Origin: a virus | Direction: 5' to 3' (one strand) | DNA: 64,000 bases | Virus record (IMG/VR): IMGVR_UViG_3300050166_000025 | Location: 1 to 64,000 of that record | Shown: positions 1-7,035 of the stretch, in pieces | Layout of the letters: every line of letters begins with the position of its first letter | How positions within the stretch are numbered: position 1 is the stretch's first letter | The notes under the pieces: generated by a model | Database searches by the model: none | Seen by the model: the letters and a program-made list of their open reading frames with translations, nothing else | What the model was told of the DNA's origin: nothing | Position numbers and translations under genes: made by a program

Positions 1-829
1 CTTTCCATAAATCCCAAGTATCTGATACGATTGAAAGAATTCCTGTTGGATATGTTTCCATCAAGTTTCGGAATGTTCCAACCTCATCTTCTTTAGATCC
101 AGCACACATAACTGAGTGTTCAGTTGCATTCACAGAACCTGCTACAAATCCTTCTTCATTATAGAATTTACGTGCTCCAAAGATTGCTGGTAAACTGTCA
201 GAACCAGAGAAACTTGTTAAGTGACCTAATCCCGAACTAATAACAGCATCAACTGAATCCATACCACGCATTGAGAAGTCATGTCCTTGCCAATCAATAA
301 ACCAACCGCGTTCAGCATCGGTTTTTTCTTGCCATTTAGTCAATACTTTTCTGTATGTGTGAGCGATTGTAGCTGACGTCATTGGCTTCCATAACAAATT
401 AGAGATAATTGTCTCTAAGTAATTCGTTATCCAATAGAAATCGGGATGCGTGTTGTAAATTGTTAATACTGGTACCTTGATTGGTACTAATGTTCCCTCT
501 TTAATTGCCTTAACATTGATAGGTAAATAGCCTAGGTCATGTAGAGCTTCAAAATGTGATACATCATAATCAGTACCTAAGTACATCGATAATTCACGTT
601 TCATTTCACCACAAACTTCATCTTTAGATTTACTAAAGAATTCGTTTTGAAATGCTTCGTGAATTTGTTGTACAACCATTTGCTGTCCAAATGAAACTAC
701 TTGTTCACATCCGATAGGAGCATACTTGTTACTACGAGGTGTGAAGTTTGAATATACTAAAGTAGTTCCTTTAGGATATTGTTTGTGATGGCCTGTTTTG
801 TAACCATCTGTTAAAAATAAAGGATTCAT
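1..829 (-). CDS. nadV: Nicotinamide phosphoribosyltransferase-like (NAMPT/NadV), partial, C-terminus beyond left edge
   Basis: The family joins nicotinamide to PRPP to make NMN in NAD salvage; in phage NARP1 a NAMPT homologue (Namat) instead joins nicotinamide to ADP-ribose-pyrophosphate. The 276 visible residues start at an ATG and carry family landmarks: DGYKTGHHKQYP near residue 8, GHDFSMRGM near 182 (substrate Asp), ATEHSV near 235 (catalytic His) and SDTWD near 269 (acidic residue). The C-terminal part lies outside the window. The gene starts 12 bases after the stop of the PRPP-synthetase-like gene and has no promoter of its own that I can see, so the two form an operon, probably driven from the TATATTTGC element at 1710. 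NAMPT-fold assignment is firm; whether it uses PRPP or ADPR-PP cannot be read from sequence. Confidence 0.93.
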   Translation of the reverse strand, partial: MNPLFLTDGYKTGHHKQYPKGTTLVYSNFTPRSNKYAPIGCEQVVSFGQQMVVQQIHEAFQNEFFSKSKDEVCGEMKRELSMYLGTDYDVSHFEALHDLGYLPINVKAIKEGTLVPIKVPVLTIYNTHPDFYWITNYLETIISNLLWKPMTSATIAHTYRKVLTKWQEKTDAERGWFIDWQGHDFSMRGMDSVDAVISSGLGHLTSFSGSDSLPAIFGARKFYNEEGFVAGSVNATEHSVMCAGSKEDEVGTFRNLMETYPTGILSIVSDTWDLWK

Positions 830-841
830 ATATTTTTATAA

Positions 842-1690
842 TTAAAATACGTTAAACTGTTTCACTTTATCGGGAGCACCTTCAATTTCTTTATAAGAAT
901 TAGTGGTATAAATGCCTTCAAAACACTCTTCTAACTTAGAGTATCCTGCGCTGAAAATACCATGTGTTACGACTAAATAAATTTGAGCACTCGGTCTACC
1001 CCATTTGATTGCATTTGCTAATTCTACAAAAGTTCTGCCGCCATCACAGATATCGTCAATGATAATATATTTAATATCATTGTGCTGGTCTAGGGTTGGA
1101 ATTTCTGTTCGAAGAATATCTCCAGTTTTCATATCACGTACTTTATTAGCGGTGATGATTTTCTCAATGCCAAATTCTTTTGCAACATCAAAGATTTTCT
1201 TATAAGCTCCAGCATCAGGACTTACTAGACAAATTTGACTTTTATCTACGTTAATATCCTTTAGCGCATACTTAACCATGATATGATTAGGAACCTTCAT
1301 ATAATTATTTAAGCATGCTTCTAATACATCTGAATGTGGGTCTAATACTGCAACCTCTGCAAAATTCAATGAGTTAATAATTGGACAAATCACCTGCTTT
1401 AAGTAATTAACTCCTCCTTTTTGAAATTTACGGTCTGAGCGTGAACCTAAAAAATAAGGTGCATACAGAGTAATAGGTCGGTCTGTTAAATTACGAAGCG
1501 CTTGCGTTGCACAAATTAAGAGTTCAACATCTTTAAATGAACTTAAGCGTGTATTGATTTGAATTACATCAGTATATCTTTCAATTACGCTCCAATCGGT
1601 TAAGTCAACCGTTTGTTGTCCATCCGGAAACTGACTGATTTTATATTCAATCTGGGATTTTTCTGCGTTTACTAAGTCTAATTTTATCAT
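842..1690 (-). CDS. prs: Ribose-phosphate pyrophosphokinase-like (PRPP synthetase or ADPR-pyrophosphate synthetase)
   Basis: This 282-residue protein belongs to the PRPP-synthetase family, which transfers pyrophosphate from ATP to ribose-5-phosphate. Visible motifs are the ATP-loop SRSDRKF (83-89), the metal site DPHSD (117-121), SPDAGAYKK (157-165) and the PRPP-binding IIDDICDGGRTF (210-221). It is somewhat shorter than typical bacterial Prs (about 315 residues). It lies directly upstream of the NAMPT-like gene and is preceded by a TATATTTGC promoter element. In the phage NAD-restoring pathway NARP1, a Prs homologue (Adps) makes ADP-ribose-pyrophosphate for a NAMPT homologue; the same gene pair is seen here. 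Motifs alone cannot decide between ribose-5-phosphate and ADP-ribose as substrate. Confidence 0.9.
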   Translation of the reverse strand: MIKLDLVNAEKSQIEYKISQFPDGQQTVDLTDWSVIERYTDVIQINTRLSSFKDVELLICATQALRNLTDRPITLYAPYFLGSRSDRKFQKGGVNYLKQVICPIINSLNFAEVAVLDPHSDVLEACLNNYMKVPNHIMVKYALKDINVDKSQICLVSPDAGAYKKIFDVAKEFGIEKIITANKVRDMKTGDILRTEIPTLDQHNDIKYIIIDDICDGGRTFVELANAIKWGRPSAQIYLVVTHGIFSAGYSKLEECFEGIYTTNSYKEIEGAPDKVKQFNVF

Positions 1691-1709
1691 CTTTTATTTT
1701 GTTTGATAA

Positions 1710-1740
1710 GCAAATATAACTAAAAAACCCGAGAATAAAA
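1710..1740 (-). promoter_or_regulatory. Early/middle promoter candidate P1 (prs-NAMPT)
   Basis: On the minus strand TATATTTGC (1718-1710) follows a TC dinucleotide at a fixed 14-nt spacing, and the prs ATG lies 19 nt further on. The box fits the Bacteroidota TAnnTTTG element exactly. The same layout recurs at four other sites in this window. The upstream part overlaps the terminator hairpin of the preceding gene. Confidence 0.6.
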
Positions 1741-1749
1741 AATCTCGGG
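1722..1749 (-). terminator. Rho-independent terminator after the 303-aa gene
   Basis: The minus strand reads CCCGAGA, a short AT loop, TCTCGGG and then TTTTTT. The hairpin sits 10 bases after the stop of the upstream gene and shares bases with promoter P1. Confidence 0.85.
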
Positions 1750-1758
1750 CTAATTATT

Positions 1759-2670
1759 TTAAGCTAACTGCGCATATGTCTCAATCAACTCTGTGATTTT
1801 AGTAGTAAGAGCGCGCAGAGAGCTGTAATCTTTTTGCTTAACGTCTAGACCTAAAACTCGGTTTTTAAGAGCTAGCAATTCTTTTAACAATTCACCAACG
1901 GTACCTTTATCTAAAAGTTTTTGAGATTCCTTAGCGATTTGAAAGCTAATAATATCTTCTAATCTTTTACGAATAGAATTCATTCGAGCAACACATTCAT
2001 CATAGGTAGCAATGATAGTTGGGCTCGAAGTCTTTTCAAAGTCTTCCATTCCAGTTACAAATTTATCGTCAATCTTAACATAACGTAAACCGGAATGAGT
2101 CGGTAAATCAATACGGCTCTTATCAATGCCGTAAGATGCGCAAACTTCAAAGAATAATTCAGAATTATTAGGTACAAACTTACATTTTGTTTCAAATACA
2201 TTATTTGCATCTAGAGAATACAATGGAATGATACATTTGTAAGCGCTCACTGGATAGTTAATAAACTCAATTTCTAAGTTATGAATTTCTTCTACATTTT
2301 CATAGATAGGTTTGTAAGTTCTAGCAAATTTGAAAGCAAAAATCTCATCTTCTAAATTAGAGTATGTAAATTCTTCAGAATCTTCATCCCATTCTCTAGT
2401 TAAATTAATTTTAGCTTCAACTTCTTTATATTTCTCTACGGAAATAGTGGTTAAATCTTCAATATTGTCATAACCAATTAATTTACGGCCAGATGTTTTA
2501 TATGTAATAGTTTCTGGTTTCTCAGAAGTTACTACAAGTTCTCCACTTCTAAAGCCTCGTAATGGATCGCTAGTGGATTTACCATTTAATTCCATTGTTG
2601 TATTAAAACCGTTTTTAAATGTATAAAAACCTGTTTGAGAATCATAACCTACCTTAATTGATGTTTCCAT
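1759..2670 (-). CDS. Hypothetical protein (303 aa)
   Basis: I do not recognise this protein. It is acidic, soluble and mixed alpha/beta, with no signal peptide or membrane segment; the last 80 residues look helical and may form a coiled coil. An upstream in-frame extension exists, but the ATG at 2670 (METSIKVG) is preferred: it lies 23 nt from promoter element P2, matching the other four genes with this promoter. It has its own promoter and terminator, so it is a single-gene early or middle unit upstream of the NAD genes. No function can be assigned. Confidence 0.75.
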   Translation of the reverse strand: METSIKVGYDSQTGFYTFKNGFNTTMELNGKSTSDPLRGFRSGELVVTSEKPETITYKTSGRKLIGYDNIEDLTTISVEKYKEVEAKINLTREWDEDSEEFTYSNLEDEIFAFKFARTYKPIYENVEEIHNLEIEFINYPVSAYKCIIPLYSLDANNVFETKCKFVPNNSELFFEVCASYGIDKSRIDLPTHSGLRYVKIDDKFVTGMEDFEKTSSPTIIATYDECVARMNSIRKRLEDIISFQIAKESQKLLDKGTVGELLKELLALKNRVLGLDVKQKDYSSLRALTTKITELIETYAQLA

Positions 2671-2693
2671 TGCTTTTTGTTTTTGTTTGATAG

Positions 2694-2728
2694 GTAAATA
2701 TAACAATAATTCCCGAATAAAAAAAATA
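2694..2728 (-). promoter_or_regulatory. Early/middle promoter candidate P2
   Basis: TATATTTAC (2702-2694, minus strand) is preceded at 14 nt by TCGGG and followed by the leader TATCAAACAAA, almost the same leader as P1. The ATG at 2670 is 23 nt downstream. Confidence 0.55.
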
Positions 2729-2743
2729 TTTTAAAGATTATTT

Positions 2744-3319
2744 TCAATTATTTTTATAGAACCAAACATCTTGTGAATAATCATGTTGAAAAGTGGCCCC
2801 TAGCTCTTTGAAAAATTCATTTACTGCGTCATATACGCCTTGCCAATATTTTCTGCCCTCAACATAGTCGTGACCTGCAATGATACCACCAGCTTTAACC
2901 TTTGGAAACCAGGCTTTAATATCTGCCATCACATCTAAATAATCATGCGAAGCATCTATAAAAACAAAATCTAGACTGTTATCTGCGTATTTGCTAGCAG
3001 CATCAATGGAATTGAGCTGGACTGTATTAATTAAGTGCTTTACGGGTCTGACATTCAGCATAAAATCCTCATATAATGCCCTATTCACTACGATATCATG
3101 TTCTTGGTGCTCAATGGAGCCTTCCCACGTATCGACACAGTCAAATCTTATCCACTTTGCAGAGTTATTGATTTCCACGGCCATAAACGCAGCGCTTCGG
3201 CCTCTCCAGCTACCTACTTCTACAAATCTGGCGCCAGGCTTTGCTGATTCAACAATCTGCTTATAGAATTCAGAGTAATTAAACCAGTCTTCTCCAATAC
3301 TTTGATAAAAATGTTCCAT
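2744..3319 (-). CDS. Class I SAM-dependent methyltransferase (Methyltransf_24-like)
   Basis: The SAM-binding glycine motif FVEVGSWRGRSAAF lies near residues 32-46. An acidic strand FVFIDASHDY lies near 117 and a GGIIAGHDY stretch near 145, a pattern typical of class I methyltransferases found in glycan and small-molecule modification clusters. The acceptor is unknown. The ORF ends the accessory island and overlaps the nuclease gene by one base. It is paralogous to the gene at 5127-5729, which has the same motifs in the same order (VELGAFKGRSTSYL, FIFFDTHHEY, GSIASGHDW). A role in modifying a sugar or virion glycan is inferred only from the neighbouring glycosyltransferases. Confidence 0.8.
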   Translation of the reverse strand: MEHFYQSIGEDWFNYSEFYKQIVESAKPGARFVEVGSWRGRSAAFMAVEINNSAKWIRFDCVDTWEGSIEHQEHDIVVNRALYEDFMLNVRPVKHLINTVQLNSIDAASKYADNSLDFVFIDASHDYLDVMADIKAWFPKVKAGGIIAGHDYVEGRKYWQGVYDAVNEFFKELGATFQHDYSQDVWFYKNN

Positions 3320-3903
3320 TAAAATTGTTTAATTATATATTGCTGCCAAGGCTTTGTTGGCTTTTCATTCTTAAAATAATATGCCTGGTAAGGCTTATCA
3401 TTCTTGAATATTGTCTTCTTAAAACCGGCCGGAATCAGGGCTCCGTGAGCGCCTCTTTTACTACCAGTGAAATCTAATTCAATTAAGATATTGACTATAC
3501 CTTTACCGGCAAGTTCTTTCTCGTAGGCTTCTAACTCTTTCCAGGCTCCTCTATTCAGGTCTTTATGTTGCAGAGCGCAGTTAACGTACGAGAAGGTGGT
3601 TCTTAATAGAGTTGAGTCGCAGTTAAAATCAGCGGCCGGGGCCATGTGACCCTTATCCCACTCGTTCTGCTCATAGTCCTTTGAGTCTGAGGTGTGAATC
3701 CCGGGAACAGTGTAGAAATCTAAGCCCGTTCTATCATACCATCTTGGTGAAGTGTGAGAACACTTTACCTGATACTCGACCCTTAGTGGTTGCTCATAGT
3801 CCTCTGAATACTGAATTTGATATACGTCATTCTTAACCTGAACAGTTGCAGAGGAGATTAAGAGATAGAACAGTGAGAAAATAGATAAAAGTGGTGCCTT
3901 CAC
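3319..3903 (-). CDS. DNA/RNA non-specific endonuclease (NucA-type beta-beta-alpha-metal) with signal peptide
   Basis: This 194-residue protein starts at GTG and opens with a signal peptide (MKAP then a hydrophobic stretch to about residue 20), so it is probably exported. The catalytic motif is WDKGHMAPAADF near 82-93, a version of the DRGH signature with His86 as general base. The metal-ligand region is VNCALQHKDLNRGAW near 107-121 with Asn118. Family members cut DNA and RNA without sequence specificity using Mg2+. A phage could use it to degrade host or competing nucleic acid in the periplasm or outside the cell. It sits between a methyltransferase and the zinc-ribbon protein. The fold is well supported; the role is inferred. 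Confidence 0.85.
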   Translation of the reverse strand: MKAPLLSIFSLFYLLISSATVQVKNDVYQIQYSEDYEQPLRVEYQVKCSHTSPRWYDRTGLDFYTVPGIHTSDSKDYEQNEWDKGHMAPAADFNCDSTLLRTTFSYVNCALQHKDLNRGAWKELEAYEKELAGKGIVNILIELDFTGSKRGAHGALIPAGFKKTIFKNDKPYQAYYFKNEKPTKPWQQYIIKQF

Positions 3904-3913
3904 TCTCTATTTA

Positions 3914-4633
3914 TTAAAGTTTCTCTCCGCAGTTTGGACAGAATTTCCAGCTTTGCTTCTTCATTCTTGTACCACAGGAAGAGCAGTAATTTCTAATCTC
4001 TTTTACCTCGATCGGGCGATGAGAGTCAGGTAAGATTTTCCATTCTGCGGTTTCACATGCAACCCATTCAAAATCTTGATTGGTTGTACTAAAATTTTGA
4101 GATGATTTAGCGCCCTTTTCAACTCTACCCGTTTCTATCTCATTACTAACCTGAGCGCTATACATTGCTGTAACGCCACCAGTAAACGTAGAAGTGGTGT
4201 AAGTATTACTAGCATAATTGGTATAGTTGGTGCCGGTTGTGAATATGCCCGTTGAAGGATTAATCCAAGAGTTAACGGAGATATTAGGTATGGTTCTCTT
4301 TTCTGGATAGAACATAACCTTTACAGAACCGTTGTTCTTGATTGATTCTAAAACCTGAGGCGTAGTACCTGCATCAACGGTGTAAGTATTAAACTTAAAC
4401 TTTGCGTTCTGGTCTATGTAACGATCTAAAAAGTATCGTTGTCCAGGTCTAAGGACCAGGCCCGATGTTGAAATTAACTGGTCATTAATCCAGATTTTAG
4501 CAAGTACCGAGACTTGATAAGGATTAAACAGTTCTATTTGAAATTCGTCACCATCTTTAAGATAGATGACATCGCCGTAAGATTTAAGACGATTGTTGTT
4601 GAGCGCAATATGCGCGGTTGGTTGGTTATTCAT
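3914..4633 (-). CDS. Hypothetical protein with C-terminal zinc ribbon
   Basis: The protein has 239 residues from the ATG at 4633 (MNNQPTAH); a seven-residue TTG extension is less likely. The N-terminal two thirds looks like a beta-rich virion or surface domain (DGDEFQIELFNPYQ, PGQRYFLDRYID). The C-terminus carries a double CxxC zinc ribbon (YCSSCG and FCPNCG). A Ser/Thr/Tyr/Asn-rich region near residues 125-160 looks like a flexible linker. It follows the intron-containing tRNA and precedes the nuclease gene. No function can be assigned. Confidence 0.7.
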   Translation of the reverse strand: MNNQPTAHIALNNNRLKSYGDVIYLKDGDEFQIELFNPYQVSVLAKIWINDQLISTSGLVLRPGQRYFLDRYIDQNAKFKFNTYTVDAGTTPQVLESIKNNGSVKVMFYPEKRTIPNISVNSWINPSTGIFTTGTNYTNYASNTYTTSTFTGGVTAMYSAQVSNEIETGRVEKGAKSSQNFSTTNQDFEWVACETAEWKILPDSHRPIEVKEIRNYCSSCGTRMKKQSWKFCPNCGEKL

Positions 4634-4708
4634 AGTGCTTATTTGTGTTTTCAAAACCCTTTCACTGCCGTAGACAGTTCCAAAGTCATTATTGACTCAG
4701 GGCCTTTT

Positions 4709-4727
4709 AAAGTGTGGCACCACTTTT
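4709..4727 (-). terminator. Weak hairpin downstream of the tRNA
   Basis: AAAGTG pairs with CACTTT around a six-base loop, with a partial T-run. It could end the tRNA transcript or separate it from the zinc-ribbon gene. A second small hairpin (AGTCA with TGACT) lies just downstream at about 4684-4698. Support is weak. Confidence 0.3.
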
Positions 4728-4756
4728 ATTGTATTTCTCTATGAAGAGAAAAATGA

Positions 4757-5048
4757 GGAGAGTGAGGGATTCGAACCCCCGGTCCTGTTACAGACTTCGG
4801 TTTTCCTTACTACTATAGCTTTCGCTACCATTTAAAATGTTTGATAGTCTGGACTTTATCTCAACCATATCATTTCTGACTTAGGCCATCCCCGTCAAGT
4901 CTCTACACCTTCCTATCACTAGGCTTGGCTCGGGGTTGCCATTTTACAGGTTTCTCCGAATTTGAGGATGTTTGCAACATATCTTTTCAAATATGCAGCT
5001 CGATTTTAGAATTAAGACCGACGCGTTCGACCGCTCTGCCAACTCTCC
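4757..5048 (-). tRNA. tRNA-Ser(UGA) interrupted by a group I intron
   Basis: The 5' exon is 5048-5014 and the 3' exon 4805-4757. Joined, they give acceptor GGAGAGU/ACUCUCC, a 35-nt 5' half of the same length as E. coli tRNA-Ser, anticodon stem UCGGU/ACCGA, loop CUUGAAA with anticodon UGA, a long class II variable arm closed by GUC/GAC, and T-arm GGGGG-UUCGAAU-CCCUC. No CCA is encoded. The D-stem has one A-C mismatch. The exon junction lies between U34 and G35. A late-type motif (AGATATATAG, 5071-5080) lies about 22 nt upstream of the mature 5' end. Confidence 0.85.
4806..5013 (-). ncRNA. Group I self-splicing intron in the tRNA-Ser anticodon loop (208 nt)
   Basis: The intron begins after U34 of the tRNA and ends in the expected terminal G (4806). 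CUU of the 5' exon can pair with GAG about 12 nt into the intron to form P1 with a U-G pair at the splice site. Core elements in order are GCAACCCCGAGCCAAGCC (about 4939-4922), GGUGUAGAGACUUGACGGGG (4909-4890) and AUAAAGUCCAGACU (about 4860-4845). These closely match the core of the small cyanobacterial tRNA-Leu(UAA) group I introns, which occupy the equivalent anticodon-loop position. There is no room for an endonuclease ORF. Confidence 0.88.
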
Positions 5049-5070
5049 TAATATGTTAAAGAACTATAAT

Positions 5071-5080
5071 CTATATATCT
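5071..5080 (-). promoter_or_regulatory. Late-type promoter motif upstream of tRNA-Ser
   Basis: AGATATATAG on the minus strand, about 22 nt before the mature tRNA 5' end. It matches the (G)ATATATA motif found before the structural operons. Confidence 0.45.
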
Positions 5081-5126
5081 GATAAATTACTTTAGTTATA
5101 CTGGAATAGACATTTTTGTTTCAAAA

Positions 5127-5729
5127 TTATTTTACCTTTGTGTACCAACTCGTTAAAAAGTGCTCATATTTTAGATGTGGCAGGTCAATCTTGTGTATTT
5201 TACGGCTCTCAATGGTTTCACAATCACCGAAAACTTCTTCAACGGCATGTCTAACTCCAGGATGACCCCAATCATGACCCGACGCGATTGAACCGGTTTT
5301 AAGTTTTGGTAACCATTGACTTAATTCATCCACTACATGCTGATACTCGTGGTGCGTATCGAAGAAAATAAAGTCTACTTGATTATTCTGAAACCCACTA
5401 GCGGCGTGAATTGAATCAGATCTTACTATATTAACGAAGGGCAATGACAATCTCTCTGCGCCTACAAAGTGCTTAAACTGCTCAAGGGTATCAGTATTCT
5501 CTATCTCTTCGTGCTTTTCAAAATCAAAGTCCCAGGCCCACTTATCTATAACATGTAGCTGAATCTGCTTTCCGCTTTCTTGAATCCTATCTATTAGATA
5601 TGAAGTAGAGCGACCTTTAAATGCTCCTAGCTCTACGAAAATGGCTCCTTTTTGGGCATGATCCACTGCCATATCGTAGATGTCTGTGATTTCGTTATCA
5701 CACCATCCTGGGATTTGATTCCACTCCAT
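5127..5729 (-). CDS. Class I SAM-dependent methyltransferase, paralogue of 2744-3319
   Basis: This 200-residue protein has a SAM-binding motif FVELGAFKGRSTSYL near residue 31, an acidic strand VDFIFFDTHHEY near 121 and SGHDW near 151. It shares the order and wording of these motifs with the methyltransferase at 2744-3319, so the two probably arose by duplication within the island. Its start overlaps the stop of the oxygenase-like gene, forming a tight operon with the oxygenase and the glycosyltransferase-like genes upstream. The acceptor is unknown. Confidence 0.8.
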   Translation of the reverse strand: MEWNQIPGWCDNEITDIYDMAVDHAQKGAIFVELGAFKGRSTSYLIDRIQESGKQIQLHVIDKWAWDFDFEKHEEIENTDTLEQFKHFVGAERLSLPFVNIVRSDSIHAASGFQNNQVDFIFFDTHHEYQHVVDELSQWLPKLKTGSIASGHDWGHPGVRHAVEEVFGDCETIESRKIHKIDLPHLKYEHFLTSWYTKVK

Positions 5730-6445
5730 TATACTTGAATATTAAAATTTATTACACAACGGTGCTCAGCTCCGTAAAAAGGCTCCACTGAATGAACAAT
5801 ATCGTAGGGCCAAATAATTAACATGCCTTTCTTTGGTCTAATAAAGTACTTCATACCTCTGATATGAAATGCAAAAACTCCAGCATAAGGATGGTCCGCG
5901 ATTGGTAAACCGTCGGATAGGTAATAACCGCCAGAGAACATTAAAGGCCCAGCCTCACCAGCACTCCATCTACAATGATTATGTGCGTTGTGACCCCGGC
6001 CACTAAATGGGTCGTAATACTGCATCCAGCTCTCTGTAATAACAGGTTCTCTCTTTGCCGCCACTTCCTGTCCTATGCCTACTAATAAATCCTTAAAGCC
6101 ATGAATGACCCTTCTTCTAATCTCTTTCACGTCAAACTCATCGCGGTTTAAGAAGTCATTCGGCGGTGTCCAGAAACGGCTTCCGATAGGCTGAAATTCA
6201 TTCTCCTCAACCCACTCATCCCGTCTATGATAATTTATATCGTAATTAGATTGTCTCTCTGTATCATACTGCTTTGGTAATTCCTGGCCCATTCTTTTCT
6301 GGGTCTCAGACAGGGTTTCAAAGCCAAGCTGATAGACCCGGTCATTTAGTGGGTCGTGCTCAAATATTTTTTGATACACTGGAATTGGTGCCAGGTAGAA
6401 TACACCTGGGGCATCGGTCTGGATTAATGGTTTTTCAAAATACAT
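5729..6445 (-). CDS. Putative 2-oxoglutarate/Fe(II)-dependent oxygenase-like protein
   Basis: The C-terminal half resembles phage 2OG-Fe(II) oxygenases: a first His cluster HNAHNHC near residues 152-158, a beta-rich segment GGYYLSDG, and a distal His and Arg in IVHSVEPFYGAEHRCVINFN (His218, Arg229). The canonical HxD pair is not clear, since the first cluster reads HNAHNHC, so activity is uncertain. The N-terminal 100 residues are unassigned. The family hydroxylates proteins, sugars or nucleobases. One-base overlaps with both neighbours place it in one operon with a methyltransferase and glycosyltransferase-like genes, suggesting a shared glycan or small-molecule modification pathway. Confidence 0.6.
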   Translation of the reverse strand: MYFEKPLIQTDAPGVFYLAPIPVYQKIFEHDPLNDRVYQLGFETLSETQKRMGQELPKQYDTERQSNYDINYHRRDEWVEENEFQPIGSRFWTPPNDFLNRDEFDVKEIRRRVIHGFKDLLVGIGQEVAAKREPVITESWMQYYDPFSGRGHNAHNHCRWSAGEAGPLMFSGGYYLSDGLPIADHPYAGVFAFHIRGMKYFIRPKKGMLIIWPYDIVHSVEPFYGAEHRCVINFNIQV

Positions 6446-7035
6446 TATAGTGCAATGTTTAATTTTTTCAGGGCAAAAGCCAATGCAATCCCCTCTGCGT
6501 TATCATAACATTCATAATTTGTTTGTCTGTGCCACATGGCTCTGAAAATAGGCTGTATATTTTCAAGGGCTCTGCTTAATTCTTCGGTCGGCACATCTTT
6601 TCTAAAACAGAACTCTGTCTCTCCGATCGCTTCTAATCTCTTATAATCTATCCCGTTCGCTTTACAATAATATATAAAGGGTTCAAAGTAATCTAGGTGC
6701 TCGTAGTCCTGTAAATAGTCTCCGTATGGCCAGTAACCCTTAAACCAGAACTGCTTACTCATATCAGCTTCCAAATTAGACAAGTCAATGTCTTCTAAGT
6801 ATCTAACATCTATATAATAAACGTCATCTTCAAACTTATCTATCATTCTTAGGCTGAAATACATCTTCTCAAAGTAAGAGAACTTTGGCTCAGTGTACTC
6901 TTCAACCCATTCAAAATCATAGTCTGGCTTGTCTGTTAGCAGGGCCACTCGGTGAGATGAAGCTTTTAAGCGTTCTACTTGCGAATCCAACATCTCTCTA
7001 TACTTTTCTCCGATCGCAATCAGTGCTATAATCAT
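6445..7035 (-). CDS. Hypothetical protein, possibly glycosyltransferase-like
   Basis: This 196-residue protein has a Rossmann-like start (MIIALIAIGEKYREML) and a segment DVYYIDVRYLEDID near residue 70 that sits where GT-A glycosyltransferases carry their DxD strand, but the second Asp is replaced (IDVR). Aromatic residues are abundant. It overlaps the next glycosyltransferase-like gene by four bases. I regard it as a divergent or non-metal GT-A-like protein, with low certainty. Confidence 0.4.
   Translation of the reverse strand: MIIALIAIGEKYREMLDSQVERLKASSHRVALLTDKPDYDFEWVEEYTEPKFSYFEKMYFSLRMIDKFEDDVYYIDVRYLEDIDLSNLEADMSKQFWFKGYWPYGDYLQDYEHLDYFEPFIYYCKANGIDYKRLEAIGETEFCFRKDVPTEELSRALENIQPIFRAMWHRQTNYECYDNAEGIALAFALKKLNIAL

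Noticed and set aside
4757-5048. tRNA-Leu(UAA) with intron, as in cyanobacteria
   Set aside because: Joining CUU to AAAACCGA gives a six-base anticodon loop. Moving one G from intron to exon gives CUUGAAA with a perfect UCGGU/ACCGA stem, which is the standard tRNA-Ser(UGA) loop; the arm layout also fits serine.
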